This document shows positions 21,141-31,179 of a stretch of DNA of 64,000 bases, one piece after another. Position numbers and translations under genes: made by a program. How positions within the stretch are numbered: the stretch's first letter is position 1; each line of letters starts with the position of its first letter. Below the pieces are notes generated by a model. The model did no database searches. It had not been told where the DNA came from and saw only the letters and a list, made by a program, of their open reading frames with translations. This DNA is from Heloderma charlesbogerti (taxonomy: Eukaryota > Chordata > Lepidosauria > Squamata > Helodermatidae), in assembly GCA_026122225.1 (NCBI GenBank), contig JANEZZ010001504.1:186001-250000 (forward strand), in the 5' to 3' direction.

Positions 21141-22477
21141 ATCTAGCACTGCAGCATTACAGTCTCCATTCCAATTGGATTTTATGCCAAAAGTCCTGCG
21201 GAAGGGAATGAAGGTTGTACAGTATTTGGTTGCGGTCTATGTAACCAACCAGTTTTGCTTTCAAACCATTTTAAAATATGATGGCTCGTTGGTTATTTTT
21301 CACCAAAAGGCTCTTCTATTTTATTAATACAATAAACCAAACCAGTTGGTTACCCACAAACACAGTTTGTAGAGAAAAATAAAATTTAACAAAAAGTTTA
21401 ACTTAACTAACTGCATTTACTGAAACATTCAAAGTGTTACATCTTTTATCTTTACAAAACTTCCTCAAATACAATGTTTTTAGTGTAAACTCCAGGGCGG
21501 CCACTGTAACATCCTTGTTCTGGTCCATCAACAACTTGAATTTTGAGGTTTGCCACTGAATGCGCATGACTCATGACAACGCAGATCCCTTCATTATTTG
21601 TTTACAGACAGTATGTTACTGGCATATCATTGTACTTGTTGTATATGTACTGTATAAAAGTCTACAGAGACCTTTTTTGTGTTCATATTTCATTTTGCTC
21701 CCATTTCCCACTAATTATGTTTGTTTATACTTGACTTCTTAGTATTAAAAATAAAACTTTATAGTACATTGTTATAGAAGATAGCCTAATTCTTAAAAAA
21801 AAAAAAAAAGCTTTATGGATATCAATAAAAAGTGTTGTTATTCGTGGAATCTGCATGTCAAGAGCTTTCCAATGAAGTGTGTTTCATGAGAATCAGTCAA
21901 TGGGAAGGCAGTCAAAAAGGGATGATCAACTAACTCCTGACTATGAATTATATAGATAAGGTCTACCATATGCCATTAAGCCAGACCTATGTTTAACTAT
22001 GATTTGGTACTATCTCTAAATGATAGCTTTTTTGGTTAGCTAACAGATTTCAACAAGTATTACTCAAACCAGCAGCTTGTGCTTAACATTATCTAAATCT
22101 CATGTAGCTTTTATTGAATCTCATATTGTGAATTGCTACCATGGCTGCTGTAATGAGAACTAATTTTGGATAATCCACCTCTTTGCCCATTGTAATGATC
22201 TTTAAGACAGGAGTCTTGTCATCATTTTATACACTGTATTTTTGCATTTCTGCTATCGCCTATAGCCAATATGGAAATCAAACTAAACTGAGCTGAATGA
22301 TTTACATAAAGATGCATAATTTAGGCTTTGAAATATACAGAAAGGATCTCATCTGGTCCCATCACCAAGAACTGAAAGAGGATCAGCCCACACTGAAACA
22401 TGCTTATCCATGTAAACCACAGCCTACTATATCCAGTTACGTGTTACAATAGAGAGCACTTAGGTACAAGGTGGTCG
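21141..22477. other. Unassigned, AT-rich sequence
   Basis: No transposon or gene was recognised in this 1.3-kb segment. A polyadenylation-type aataaa lies at about 21749, after an AT-rich stretch with tgtataaaagtctacag at about 21650, and an a tract at 21796-21809. These could be remnants of a retrocopy but nothing confirms it. Confidence 0.35.
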
Positions 22478-22642
22478 TGTTGTTCAGTCGTTAAGTCGTG
22501 TCCGACTCTCCGTGTCCCTGTGGACCATAGCATGCCAGGCCTTCCTGTCCTCCGCTCTCTCCCGGAGTGTGCTCAAGTTCATATTCATTGCATCGGTGAT
22601 GCTATCTAGCCATCTCATCCTCTGCCGTCCCCTTCTCCTTAT
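22478..22642 (-). mobile_element. BovB LINE 3' fragment
   Basis: The minus strand encodes the last part of the BovB frame: GRQRMRWLDSITDAMNMN and, close to the end, ESRTRLND. It corresponds to the last 160 bases of 19284-20490. Identity to that copy is high, with a few substitutions (for example one codon changed in the AWRAML segment). Confidence 0.92.
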
Positions 22643-22663
22643 CAAATCAGCACCGTTAGGGCC

Positions 22664-22772
22664 AGCCTTCCCCAATCTGGTGCCCTGCCTATGTGGACAA
22701 TTGCCCATACTGGATGGGAATTATGGGAGCGGCAGTCTGACACATCCGGAGGGCACCAGGTTGGGGAAGGCT
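22664..22772. mobile_element. MITE family C, complete palindrome
   Basis: The left end, ccttccccaatctggtgccc, and the reverse complement of the right end, ccttccccaacctggtgccc, form a long terminal inverted repeat around a short centre containing ttgcccatactgg. At about 109 bp it is the most complete simple copy in the window. Confidence 0.82.
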
Positions 22773-22814
22773 GCTTTAGACCATCTTGTAGATGCTGCAA
22801 TGTGAGAGCTACAA

Positions 22815-22920
22815 TGTGGGTAATCCGCTTACCCATCTGGATTACCCAATTACATGGGCAGCCCCCATGCCAGGCACTGGCATGGAGCCTTTCTAAGGAA
22901 TCTGGCTGGATCCAGATGGG
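22815..22920. repeat. Small hairpin-rich repeat
   Basis: A perfect inverted pair, gggtaatcc / ggattaccc, lies at about 22818-22848, and ccatctgg / ccagatgg forms a second, wider pair between about 22834 and 22919. It looks like another short palindromic MITE. No other copy was found here. Confidence 0.45.
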
Positions 22921-23372
22921 AAGTAGGTTACATATATTATGCCATCCACACCTGATGCCCACTATGCAGAAGAATCTTTTTGTTGTATGAAAATAGGCAA
23001 CCACTTGCACACTTGAAGTTGCCCTTAAGAGAATGAAGAGAGATGTCTTAAGCAAGCTATGCCACACAGAACTCTACCATGCTATGATTTTGTAACCTTG
23101 CAAAAATCCACAAACTTGTTTTTCTCATAACACCCATTAGGATTTGGGTTTATTCTAGGGTAGGACCTTGGAGTTGGAGAAATTCTGGTCTCTCAAGACT
23201 AATTTTGGCTTCAGAGTATCAGTGTCCCCGGTTGTTCCAGCTTCCAGGCAGCAAACTTAATGCGTGCTAGCTACAACAGCATGCATCGGTTCTTCGGTCC
23301 TATCCCCTAACAAAGGGCCAAGTCCAATCTTAAGGATGGACAGTGGGTGACAGCCATTTCCATTTTTTAGGA
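22921..23372. other. Unassigned non-coding sequence
   Basis: No gene or repeat recognised. Confidence 0.35.
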
Positions 23373-23625
23373 CAGGGCGGCTTCAAGGGCAGGCGTGATT
23401 GGGCACCTGCCGAGGGCCCACACCCCAGCAAGCCGTCTGGACTTGTTCCTCTGTCCCACCATTGCAACCTGCTTGTTTACCTGCCTTTCACTCTGGCCCA
23501 GACAAAGGTAGTGGTGAGGAGGAGGAGGAACAGTAGATGCCACTGCCTGCTTGCTCAATGGCAAGTGCTAAAACAGAAGAGCCTTTTGGCCGATTGAGGG
23601 AGTCTTGCCCATGGATCCAGCATTG
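23373..23625 (-). mobile_element. MITE family D, internally shortened copy
   Basis: The plus-strand left end is cagggcggcttcaagggcag, and the right end, reverse complemented, is caatgctggatccatgggca. They match the two ends of 56571-56912 in inverse orientation. Flanking octamers ttttagga (23365-23372) and ttctaagg (23626-23633) agree at five of eight positions, all differences being transitions, as expected for an old 8-bp duplication. Confidence 0.72.
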
Positions 23626-24599
23626 TTCTAAGGGGACCCTTTGTGGACTTCAGGGAGCAGTTCTGCCCAGGATATATTTTAATTTACACATCTGCAAAGC
23701 ATGTACTAGTCAACAAAAAGAATACAGATCAACCAAATAACTCTCATTGACTGGGCCTCAGATACAGAGTGTAGTTAGATTGAATGCGTGTGTTTATAAA
23801 ATCTGGCCTCAGGCCCATCTGAATGAGCTTTAATAAATGTTGAGCTTAGTTGCTGTGACCCCTTGCAATCATCGCTGCCCACAATCCACTGCTTCAGAAC
23901 AGGACTACTTCAGAGTTGGGTTGAAGAGACAAATCAACAGGACTATTCTGAAGCAAATAAAAGATTGTGAATTTCATCGACTGTGCAGCAGTTCAGGAAG
24001 TTAAAGGGCTAGACTACTTATAAACGCGATACACTTGACGGCAATTATTCAAAGGAATATTTCCCTATAACTGAACAACTTGTCTACTATTTGAGAGCAT
24101 AAGATGTTCAGAGTCTAGTCTTCAAGTCTAGGAGCTGATTCATATACACAGTGGGGTGTTCAAAAGTCTTCATTTCTCCCCAGAGGGATTCCATGTAGAA
24201 TTTTAATAGATCAGTAAAATTACACTGCCTACAATGGTACTTCTAAAGCTGCTGCAATCTTTTAGACTGCTTAACTACATTCTACCTAAGCAAATAAATT
24301 GGGCAGCAACCCTTGATGTCCAGTGATGAGCAACCACTGGAAAACAACCTTTTAAAAACAAGTTTCTTAAAAGAGTTTCGAAAACTGTCCACAAGCTAAT
24401 AAGAAATAATAACTTGCACGCGTCTTAGCAGAAGTATATTGATCAAAGACAATGACTTTATTTCTTCCTCTTCCAGAACATAAAATCTACAGATATTCTC
24501 TCACATACTAAGCCCACTGAGACTACCGTTGATTCCAGATGAGGTTTTTACTGCGCAATCACCCAGACTCATTCACAGAATTTTACAGAACGTCAACAT
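23626..24599. other. Unassigned non-coding sequence
   Basis: No gene, RNA or repeat was recognised in this segment. Confidence 0.35.
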
Positions 24600-24800
24600 G
24601 GTATCATCTTCATTTTGTGACTGTGCTGTGTTTTCCTATTGTTTCTTCCATCTTTTCCCTTTCCAGAAAAAAAAAAATCCATTAACAAGGAAAAGATAGA
24701 ATAGCAGCACTATGTCTTTTGATAGGTAATGCTAGGAGCCCTCTGTCTGGAAGCATCCAAAGGAAAAGATTTCCAATAACTTTTCAGAGCTATGTTTGCT
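24600..24800 (+). repeat. Old dispersed repeat, family G, copy 1
   Basis: It parallels 38115-38310: atcatcttcattttgtgac / gtcatcttcaacttgtgac, gtgttttcctattg / catgttttcccagtg, cttttgataggtaatg / cttttatctgttagag, ctctgtctggaagcatccaa / ctccatctggaagcacccaa, and ccaataacttttcagagc / ccaattactttctggagc. Order and spacing are kept. Divergence is high, so the repeat is old. Confidence 0.6.
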
Positions 24801-25539
24801 TTAGCATACCTGAAAAGTTTCAACCACATTACTTCTACTCATTAGTTTAACATGTGTGTGTTTTAAAATAGCTGGCTATGTCTTAAGTAAAGTATACCAC
24901 AGGAAATTTCATGGATATGTTGTTTCTTTTAAAGAGCTGCGACTATTGCTATTAATAATAAAGCCTTACACTTTTGGCAATAAAGAGACAAGTAAGTGGT
25001 GAATCATGTCATTGTTCTAATACACCAGCCTTCCCCAGTTCCAAAGATGGACAACAATCTACATAGGCAGTCATCCATGCTAACTCTCATTCAAACACTG
25101 CTCAAGGTGTCAGCAGTTTTGATCACAATTGTTCTGTGCATGGTAGCAATCTATTTTCTGTGTTTCCCCCTTAACAAAGAAGACTGGAGGAGTCAGTCTT
25201 TTTTTATTAGTATTTTCGACTGAGACTATACCGTTCAAAAAACTAGAGAAATCTTTTTTTAGCTATTGCAACTTACTTTTCCTCCAGAGCAGAAGCTGAA
25301 AGGCAAAGCCGTAAGTGGAGTGGGGAAAGGAGCGGCGGAATTCACTAATTAGTATCATGGAATATTTCAGATTATGGTTTGAGGCTGGTCCTCCCGAGAC
25401 GCTTTCCTCTCTGCTCACAACCCGCCTAGTAGCAAAAACAAGAGGCCTCCCCGATCTGTCACAGAATCTAGTCTAATGGGGTTGGGAGGAATAATAAATA
25501 AATATAAATTCACCGAGCTTTTGCTGGCGGCTTCGAACA
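24801..25539. other. Unassigned sequence at the upstream edge of the CpG island
   Basis: AT-rich up to about 25250, then GC content rises. There is no recognised repeat. The 75-codon frame at 24996-25223 lacks any recognised domain. Confidence 0.35.
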
Positions 25540-25992
25540 CTCGCGCTTACTTAGAAGTTCGCTGCCATGCAGGTGAATGGCGCTTCCTTCCAAGCGCGCC
25601 TGTTTCGCACGGGGGAGCCCTGCTCTGGCTGCGATCGGAAACTCGTCCGGCTGGAAATCCCATCGATATCGATGAGATATCGGTAAATATTCCTGGATCG
25701 GAAGCGTCGGAACTCAAACGTCGTGGGATTTGATTCCTTAAGAAGCCCACTTCCAAGACGGCCCTTTAATCGGAGCAGGAATTCAATTAACATTTAAGCC
25801 TCGACCGAAGGTCTGGGACTCCCGCGGAGCCTGGAAAGATGGGGAGGGAGGGGGGGCTGACAGAGAAATCGCATGTCGTGGGGCTCCAACACCCGCTCTC
25901 CCTGACACTCCTTATCCCGGGGCGGCTTTAAAAAACCCTCCAGCCTACTCCCCCTTCCGCTGCCCACTAACCCGCATTTAACTTCGCCCGGC

Positions 25993-26036
25993 GGCTGCTG
26001 CTGCTGCTGCTGCCGTGCCGCCGCCGCCGCCGCCGC
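25993..26036 (+). repeat. (CTG)n-(CCG)n trinucleotide runs
   Basis: Six to seven gct/ctg units are followed after a short break by six to seven ccg units. In one minus-strand frame these read as alanine and glutamine runs, and in one plus-strand frame as prolines. No protein context supports translation. Confidence 0.9.
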
Positions 26037-26141
26037 GCGCACACAAGCCCGAGGGGAGCTGGCGGCCGCGCCGCGCGCCGCCCGACCCGAGCAGCCCCGA
26101 CGCTTCGCCTTCTGCCCGGGCTCGCGACGCGGCCAAACCGA

Positions 26142-26149
26142 GCATGCGC
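26142..26149. promoter_or_regulatory. NRF1-like site core
   Basis: The palindromic core gcatgcgc matches the centre of the NRF1 consensus, lacking one flanking GC pair. It lies in the CpG island. Confidence 0.45.
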
Positions 26150-26302
26150 GGGGCAGGGCCAGGGGGCCACGGCGCTCTGGGCGCCTGTTTACCTCACGCT
26201 GCAGAAAGGCGCGCCTTCAATCCTCCATGCTCGGGCAGCCCGGGAGGAAGCGGCGAGGGCGGCGAGAGCGAGCGAGCGAGCGAGGCAGCGGGGCGCCCGG
26301 CA

Positions 26303-26310
26303 GCATGCGC
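26303..26310. promoter_or_regulatory. Second NRF1-like site core
   Basis: A second gcatgcgc core, 161 bases from the first. Two such cores in one CpG island fit a housekeeping-type promoter. Confidence 0.45.
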
Positions 26311-26383
26311 CAGGCTCTCACGCAAGGCTTCGCCTCCGTGGCCCGCCAGCCCAGCCCAGCCCAGCCCAGCCCCGGCCTCCGGC

Positions 26384-26391
26384 TGACGTCA
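26384..26391. promoter_or_regulatory. Full palindromic CRE
   Basis: The site reads tgacgtca, the perfect CREB/ATF octamer. It lies 43 bases from an X-box, next to a tcacatg E-box-like word at 26400-26406. In vertebrates such elements usually lie within about 200 bases of the transcription start. Confidence 0.7.
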
Positions 26392-26433
26392 AAGTCGCTG
26401 TCACATGGCCCGATGCGAGGCAAACGGGCGCTG

Positions 26434-26447
26434 GTCGCCGTAGCAAC
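26434..26447. promoter_or_regulatory. X-box (RFX-binding motif)
   Basis: The site gtcgccgtagcaac fits GTNRCC-N2-RGYAAC, the RFX consensus: gtcgcc, spacer gt, agcaac. RFX proteins bind such sites in promoters of ciliary genes and others. The combination with CRE and NRF1-like cores supports a real promoter but does not identify the gene. Confidence 0.65.
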
Positions 26448-26689
26448 GGCGGCCCGGCGCGCAGAAGCCGCTGCCATAGGCCGTCCGCCGGGCCCGCGTG
26501 CGTGCGGGGAGCCCATCCGGGGCCGAGCGGGATCCTCCCGGCGCCGGGCATCTTGCCTTCGAGGAGGGATTTTCAAAACCTAGACACACACTTGCCCCCC
26601 CCCCCCGCCGCCGCCGCCTCCCCCCTACTTACTTCCCTTCGGGAATCCGCAAGCCGGATTCGGTAATAAAAATGGGCGCCAACGTTATT

Positions 26690-26832
26690 TATTTACCCTT
26701 GTGGGGATCAACCAACATTTCACGAGCATGTGCAAGGTTTCGAGTTCCGCAGAGCTTTTCATCAGGCCAGGCGGGCTACTGGCGAACTCGAAAGCTCGCA
26801 CATTTTTGGTTGTTCCTAATAAAGGGTTTTTA
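26690..26832. repeat. Inverted-repeat element beside the CpG island
   Basis: The words atgtgcaaggtttcgagttc (about 26729-26748) and gaactcgaaagctcgcacat (about 26781-26800) are mirror copies and would form a stem of about 20 bp. Between them is gcagagcttttcatcaggcc. It ends with cctaataaaggg. The layout resembles a common reptile repeat, but no second clear copy was found here. Confidence 0.5.
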
Positions 26833-26837
26833 GAAAT

Positions 26838-27300
26838 GCATTTATTATTAGATTGATACCCCACCTTTTTTCCTCTTGCAGGGAACCCGAAGTGGCTTAC
26901 ATGGTCTTCCTCCTCTCCATTTTATCTTCACGAGAACTATGAGGTAGGGTAGGCTAAGAGTCGGTAACCTGGTTTGCATGTCTCAGCCGATTCCTGCATT
27001 GTTTAGCCTAGGAATCGGCAGGGGCACATGGGAGCGAGCAACTATAACCCACAAACAACCCAGAGTTTACAGGTTTGGACATCATGAAACAATCCAGGAA
27101 ACAAAAATGGTGACTGGCACACCCACAATCGCCCTTACCAGTAACAACCCAGGAATTGGCAGTGATGTACAAATCGGGTCAGTGACAGCCCCGAAGTCAC
27201 CCAGGGAACTTCATGGCCAAGTGGTGACTAGAACACAGATCTCTTGAGTACCAGTCCAAATCTCTGGAGTGACAGTCCAACACTCTTACCAGTGCCCCAC
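26838..27300 (-). mobile_element. tRNA-headed SINE split by a 211-bp MITE
   Basis: The left segment (26838-26967) is the 3' half of the same SINE as 13586-13831 on the minus strand, with cccaccttttttcctcttgc and ctccattttatcttcac. The right segment (27179-27300) is the 5' half, with gaagtcacccagggaactt and tccaacactcttaccag. A small internal duplication (cagtccaa...cagtccaac) is present in the head at about 27252-27282. Confidence 0.85.
26961..27185. mobile_element. 211-bp hAT-like MITE inside the SINE
   Basis: The insert is 26968-27178. Its left end cctggtttgcatgtct and the reverse complement of its right end cccgatttgtacatca align, and both continue to gcc(g/a)attcctg, giving a terminal inverted repeat near 29 bp. 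The host words tcggtaa (26961-26967) and tcagtga (27179-27185) flank it, five of seven identical. Internally gccgattcct / aggaatcggc forms a perfect 10-bp stem. Confidence 0.75.
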
Positions 27301-27702
27301 ATTAGTATTACCTAGTTGTGGATCTTGTGTTTATTTGTGTGTTATGGTCCAGCATGGTTAACTACTTTAAAAAATATATTTTATTTATTTAAATATTTAT
27401 AAGCCACCTTTCTGGACCAAGGCCACACAATGCAGCAAGGAAAAACTGAGTCTAAAAATAAAAGGGCAATAGAATATTATGATAAAACTTTAAAAGCCAA
27501 AATAGAAACAAGCCAACAATGTTTCCAAATATAACTCAGGCAGTATAAAAACATTTGCAGAGCCACAGTAATAAAACAGTAGCATGACCAGTGAAACGCA
27601 TCAGTTAAAAAAGCTATTCAAAACAGGTAAGTTTTCAGTGCCTTTCTAAACATTCCAACTGAGGTGGGGGCAACCGCACATCCCTGGGGAGGGAGGACCA
27701 TA

Positions 27703-28866
27703 ATAACATAAGAAGAGTCCATCTAGTCTAGCATTCTGTTCTCACAATGGCCAATGACCAGCTGCTCACAGGAAACCCACAATCAGGACATGAATGCAAC
27801 AACACCCTCCCTCCCAAATTCCCCAGCAACTGGTATACATAGGCCTATTGCCTCTGATACTGGAGACAGCACATAGCCACCAAGACTAGTAGCTGTTGAT
27901 AGCTTTCTCCTCCATGAATTTGTCCAATCCCCTTTTGGCCATCACTACATCTTGTGGAATTGAATTCCATAGTTTAATTATGTGCTGTGTGAAGACCTAC
28001 TTCTTTTTATCTGTCCTGAATCTCCCACCAATTGGCTTCATGGGATGACCACGTTGGGTTCTAGTATTATGAGAGAGGGGGAAAAATGTCTCCCTATCCA
28101 CTTTCTCCACACTGTGCATAATTGTGTACACCTCTATCATGTCTCCCCTTACCCTCCTTTTTTCCAAGTTAAACAATCCCAGCTGTTGTAAACTTTCCTC
28201 ATAGGGGAGTTGCTCCACCCCTCGGTCAACTGAGTTGCCCTTTTCTGCACTTTTTCTAATCCTACAATATCCTTTTTTAGGTGCAGTGACCAGAACTGTA
28301 CATAATATTCCAAGTGTGGTCATCACACTATAGATTTGTATAAGGCAGCATGGTATCAGCAGTTTTATTTTCAATTCCTTTCCAAATTATGCCTAAAATG
28401 GAATTTGCCTTTTTCACAGCAGCCGCACACTGGGTTGACATTTTCATCAAGCTCTCCACAACCGCAGGATCTCTTTCTTGGTCAGTCACTGCTAGCTCAG
28501 ATCCCATCAGCTTATTCTTGAAGTTGTGATTCCCACCCACCCCATTGTGCATCACTTTACACTTGCTTACATTGAACCCCATTGGCCATTTTGATGCCCA
28601 TTCTCCCAGTTTGGAGAGATCCTTCTGTAGCTCTTCACAGCCCCTTTTTGTTTTAACCACCCTATATAATTCGGTGTCATCAGCAAATTTGGCTACTTCA
28701 GTCCTCACTCCTAATTCCAGATCATTTATGAACATGTTGAAAAACATTAGTCTCAATACCATTCCCTGTGGGAACCCACTGTTTACATCCCTCCATTGGG
28801 AGAATTTACCATTTATTTGTACTCTCTGCTTTCTGTTCTTTAACCAGTTACTGATCCATAAGTAGT
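27703..28866 (-). mobile_element. CR1/L3-like LINE, 3' part
   Basis: The 3' tail is at the left (taacataagaaga, i.e. the TTCTTATG-type octamer tail). On the minus strand 28328-28762 encodes reverse-transcriptase sequence with AKFADDTELY, the catalytic FADD motif, then SKWPMGFNVSKCKVMH. The rest of the thumb and 3' region runs to 27708. The domain lacks its N-terminus and endonuclease and is disrupted. Confidence 0.85.
28328..28762 (-). pseudogene. CR1/L3-like reverse transcriptase remnant
   Basis: This 144-codon open stretch covers the RT palm C motif (FADD) and the beginning of the thumb, followed by the LGIIWKGIENKT block. The flanking RT sequence is out of frame or stopped. It is a relic of the LINE at 27703-28866. 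Confidence 0.8.
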
Positions 28867-28932
28867 AGGGGCCATTACTGAGAAAGCTCTGTCCCTAGTG
28901 CTAGCCAGTCTAACAGATCTTAAAGGTGTTTT

Positions 28933-28985
28933 GGGAAGCTGCCTTGAGTTTCAAGGAAGAAAAGCGGGACATAAATTAAATAAAG
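28933..28985 (+). repeat. LINE 3'-terminal remnant
   Basis: aagctgccttgagtttcaagg, given in parts aagctgccttgag and tttcaagg, is followed by aaagcgggacataaattaaa. It is the same terminus type as 2571-2640. Confidence 0.5.
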
Positions 28986-29304
28986 AGATCCATATGCGTA
29001 CATAATCTGCCATTTACAACTATGCACTGTTTAAAAAAAAAATCTGGCTTGTACATTCCCAAAAGGGAAGTTAAAAAACAACTCACAGAAAACTCTTATG
29101 TTTGGAGTAACCTAATCAGCCTCAGATGGATTAAAAACAACGAAGAAGTCTTTCTTTGGTTGGACAGTCCTAATTTAAACAGATGCATGCCATTCAAAAT
29201 ATGTGATGTGCTTTTGGGTGGGTACCTGTACACAGTGTATAAAATGTCAAGTGGTGGACAGCCCTCAGCAGAATGTTGTTCTAGGCACCTGGCATTTTAA
29301 AGAG

Positions 29305-29743
29305 ATGCCAACAAACTAGTCACAAAGGACAAGTAGCTTGCCCAAAACACTGAGTACAAGGCAGTGGTGAGGTCTGAACCCCAGCACACCAAAACAATTC
29401 CATTGAATCCATAGTTTTCAGTGCCAACAAGAAACTTATTTCACAGAAGGTAGACTCTTTCTCTCTCCCCCACCCCTGCCAGCCAACTCATTCCCCTAAT
29501 TCTTTTTTCTTTTTCACTCTGGATCATCACCCATACACCCTCTCTCTCTCCCCCAGCTCACCACCCATAAATGCTCTCATTCACACACATCACGCCCCTG
29601 GCCAACAATCCTCCATCCATTAACTTATACATACACTTGCAAGCATCCCATTTGTCCATCATATATGCATACATATATGCTTACACACCCGTTCTTCCCT
29701 TCTCGTCCTCATCACACTTACACTTTTTCAGGATCCCTCCAAA

Positions 29744-29804
<61 letters not shown>

Positions 29805-30345
29805 GCCCCCATCCATTCATACATACAAGGCCACACCCCTTCCAAACCCTCAGGTTATCCCAGCTGGCTCCACCAGCCCCCCGGCTTCCTGCTGTTCTCT
29901 CCCCACCCCCATCCTGTTGGCATCCTGCTGACTTCCCTAACCCCCCATGGGACATAGCGCTACCCTTCCTAGCCCCATCCCACTGCTCTCCATAGCTGTC
30001 GCTGCCGTCTTTAGCACCCCCCATCCCCAGACAGTAGCGACTGTCTTACTCGTTTCCTTATCCTTTCTCCCCCTCTTTTTCTGCGGGGCTGGAAGTGGTG
30101 CAGAGGAAAGCATCCACCTGCAACCACTGCCATCTTCATTTCTTAAGAATGTATCTGAGCCCTACGTGAGGCCCAGAGACATTCATGGGAAATGAAGATG
30201 ACAGCAGCTGGAAGTCCTCACCTTGCTTTGAAGTGATCCCAGCTGCAGGCAAAAAGAGTTTTGTTTTTCATTTAAAGTGGTAAGGGTAGGACACCTCAGC
30301 AGGCACCAAGAAAGGTGTCCAGAGGCACGCTGCCTATCCCATTCT
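29305..30345 (+). mobile_element. Family J relative, partial, with microsatellite
   Basis: The words acaagtagcttgcccaaaac, ggtgaggtctgaacc and, near the end, gcaggcaccaagaaaggtgt also occur in the family J copy at 9853-10325. The centre is replaced by a pyrimidine-rich tract and by (ct)n(ca)n. The left terminus was not found. Frames through the pyrimidine tract are low-complexity. Confidence 0.5.
29744..29805 (+). repeat. (CT)n(CA)n compound microsatellite
   Basis: About eighteen ct units run directly into about ten ca units. Confidence 0.95.
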
Positions 30346-31179
30346 AACATAACAGGAATGTAGAAGCATATTACAGCATGGAATGGCAGGGTCGGGGGGC
30401 ACAGAAATATTAGTTGCGTGCTTCACAACAGAAGTAATGCACAAGGCCATCTAAAGGGGTCCCTCATAAAACTGTTAAGTCCAGAGTCTAAAACTACCTA
30501 GTTGCACCAGTGAATAAAATGGTACTGGTAAATGTGGGTTTCACCTCTGAAATATAAAAAGCACTTCACAGGGCAAGTATTTTGTAAAACCAACTTACTT
30601 TTCCCTTCCCTTTCCCCCCCCTTTTTTTAACACCATCAAAATATTCTGTACCAAAAACTAATATGTGATTTGATGTTCAGCTCAGCGACAGTATTTCTAA
30701 AATACCATTACTGGTTTGTTGCAATAGATCATGGAAAGTGTGTGTGTGTGTGTGTGTGTGAGAGAGAAGTGAATTTAGCAGAATGCAGCCTATCTCAATT
30801 TTATATGACCACAATAAAAATATGAGCACTTTCGATGCAGCTAAGAAGGCATTTCGAGTAGTGAAAGGTTTTGAAATAAAAGCTGTAAAACAATTCATGG
30901 TTTTCCATTCACTGCATATTGGCTAGTACTAAAGGAATGCTTGTTTAAGTCAATTCAAGTGGAAGGTAATTCCTGAATGAATACAGCATTATAAGAAAAA
31001 TTCCAAGCTGTCCATTCTGGTTCCCGCCTTTAGCACCACTAATTTCTATTCCCAGGGAGGAAGCTATAATTATTCCATTCTGAGAGATCAATAATTTGTA
31101 CCTACAGTTATGGACTGACTGTTTCCTTAGAAAATGAGAACTGCCCTGACTTAAGGTTTTAATGTGAAAAATATGAGAA
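30346..31179. other. Unassigned sequence with (TG)n
   Basis: It holds a (tg)n run at about 30738-30760 and no recognised gene or transposon. Confidence 0.4.

Larger units (their letters stand above)
25540..26680. promoter_or_regulatory. CpG island / candidate promoter region
   Basis: The composition switches abruptly from AT-rich to very GC-rich with many CpG dinucleotides, the only such block in the window. It contains (ctg)n then (ccg)n at 25993-26036, gagc repeats at 26267-26285, cccag repeats at 26346-26370, two NRF1-like cores, a perfect CRE and an X-box. Such islands mark vertebrate promoters and first exons. Open frames through it on both strands are long only because stops are rare in GC-rich DNA. 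I found no coding exon I could name. A minus-strand splice donor candidate (gtgag/gtaaac) lies at 26187-26196 and another (ggaa/gtaagt) at 26627-26636, so a minus-strand 5' UTR exon is possible. The direction of transcription is unresolved. Confidence 0.8.
27366..28925 (-). mobile_element. L2-type LINE fragment, split by a CR1/L3-like element
   Basis: The left piece (27366-27702) has the L2 layout on the minus strand: tataagccacctttctggac, caggtaagttttcagtgcct and catccctggggagggaggac. The L2 text resumes at about 28866 with ggggccattactgagaaagc and tctgtccctagtgctagcca. Between them lies the 1.16-kb CR1/L3-like copy. The word ccataa occurs at both joins (27699-27704 and about 28855-28860). 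Confidence 0.65.

Noticed and set aside
21640..21760. TATA-like and AATAAA words as a small gene or retrocopy
   Set aside because: Such words are frequent in AT-rich DNA; no frame or transposon end supports them.
25993..26036. Polyglutamine/polyalanine coding tract
   Set aside because: No supporting exon context; trinucleotide runs are common in 5' UTRs and CpG islands.
26015..26583. Long open frames on both strands in the CpG island as coding exons
   Set aside because: Overlapping frames on both strands are expected in GC-rich DNA; they are low-complexity (P, A, R, S, G) and show no domain.
29571..30024. Frames of 80-130 codons rich in S, L, T and H
   Set aside because: They arise from the (ct)n(ca)n microsatellite and the pyrimidine-rich tract.
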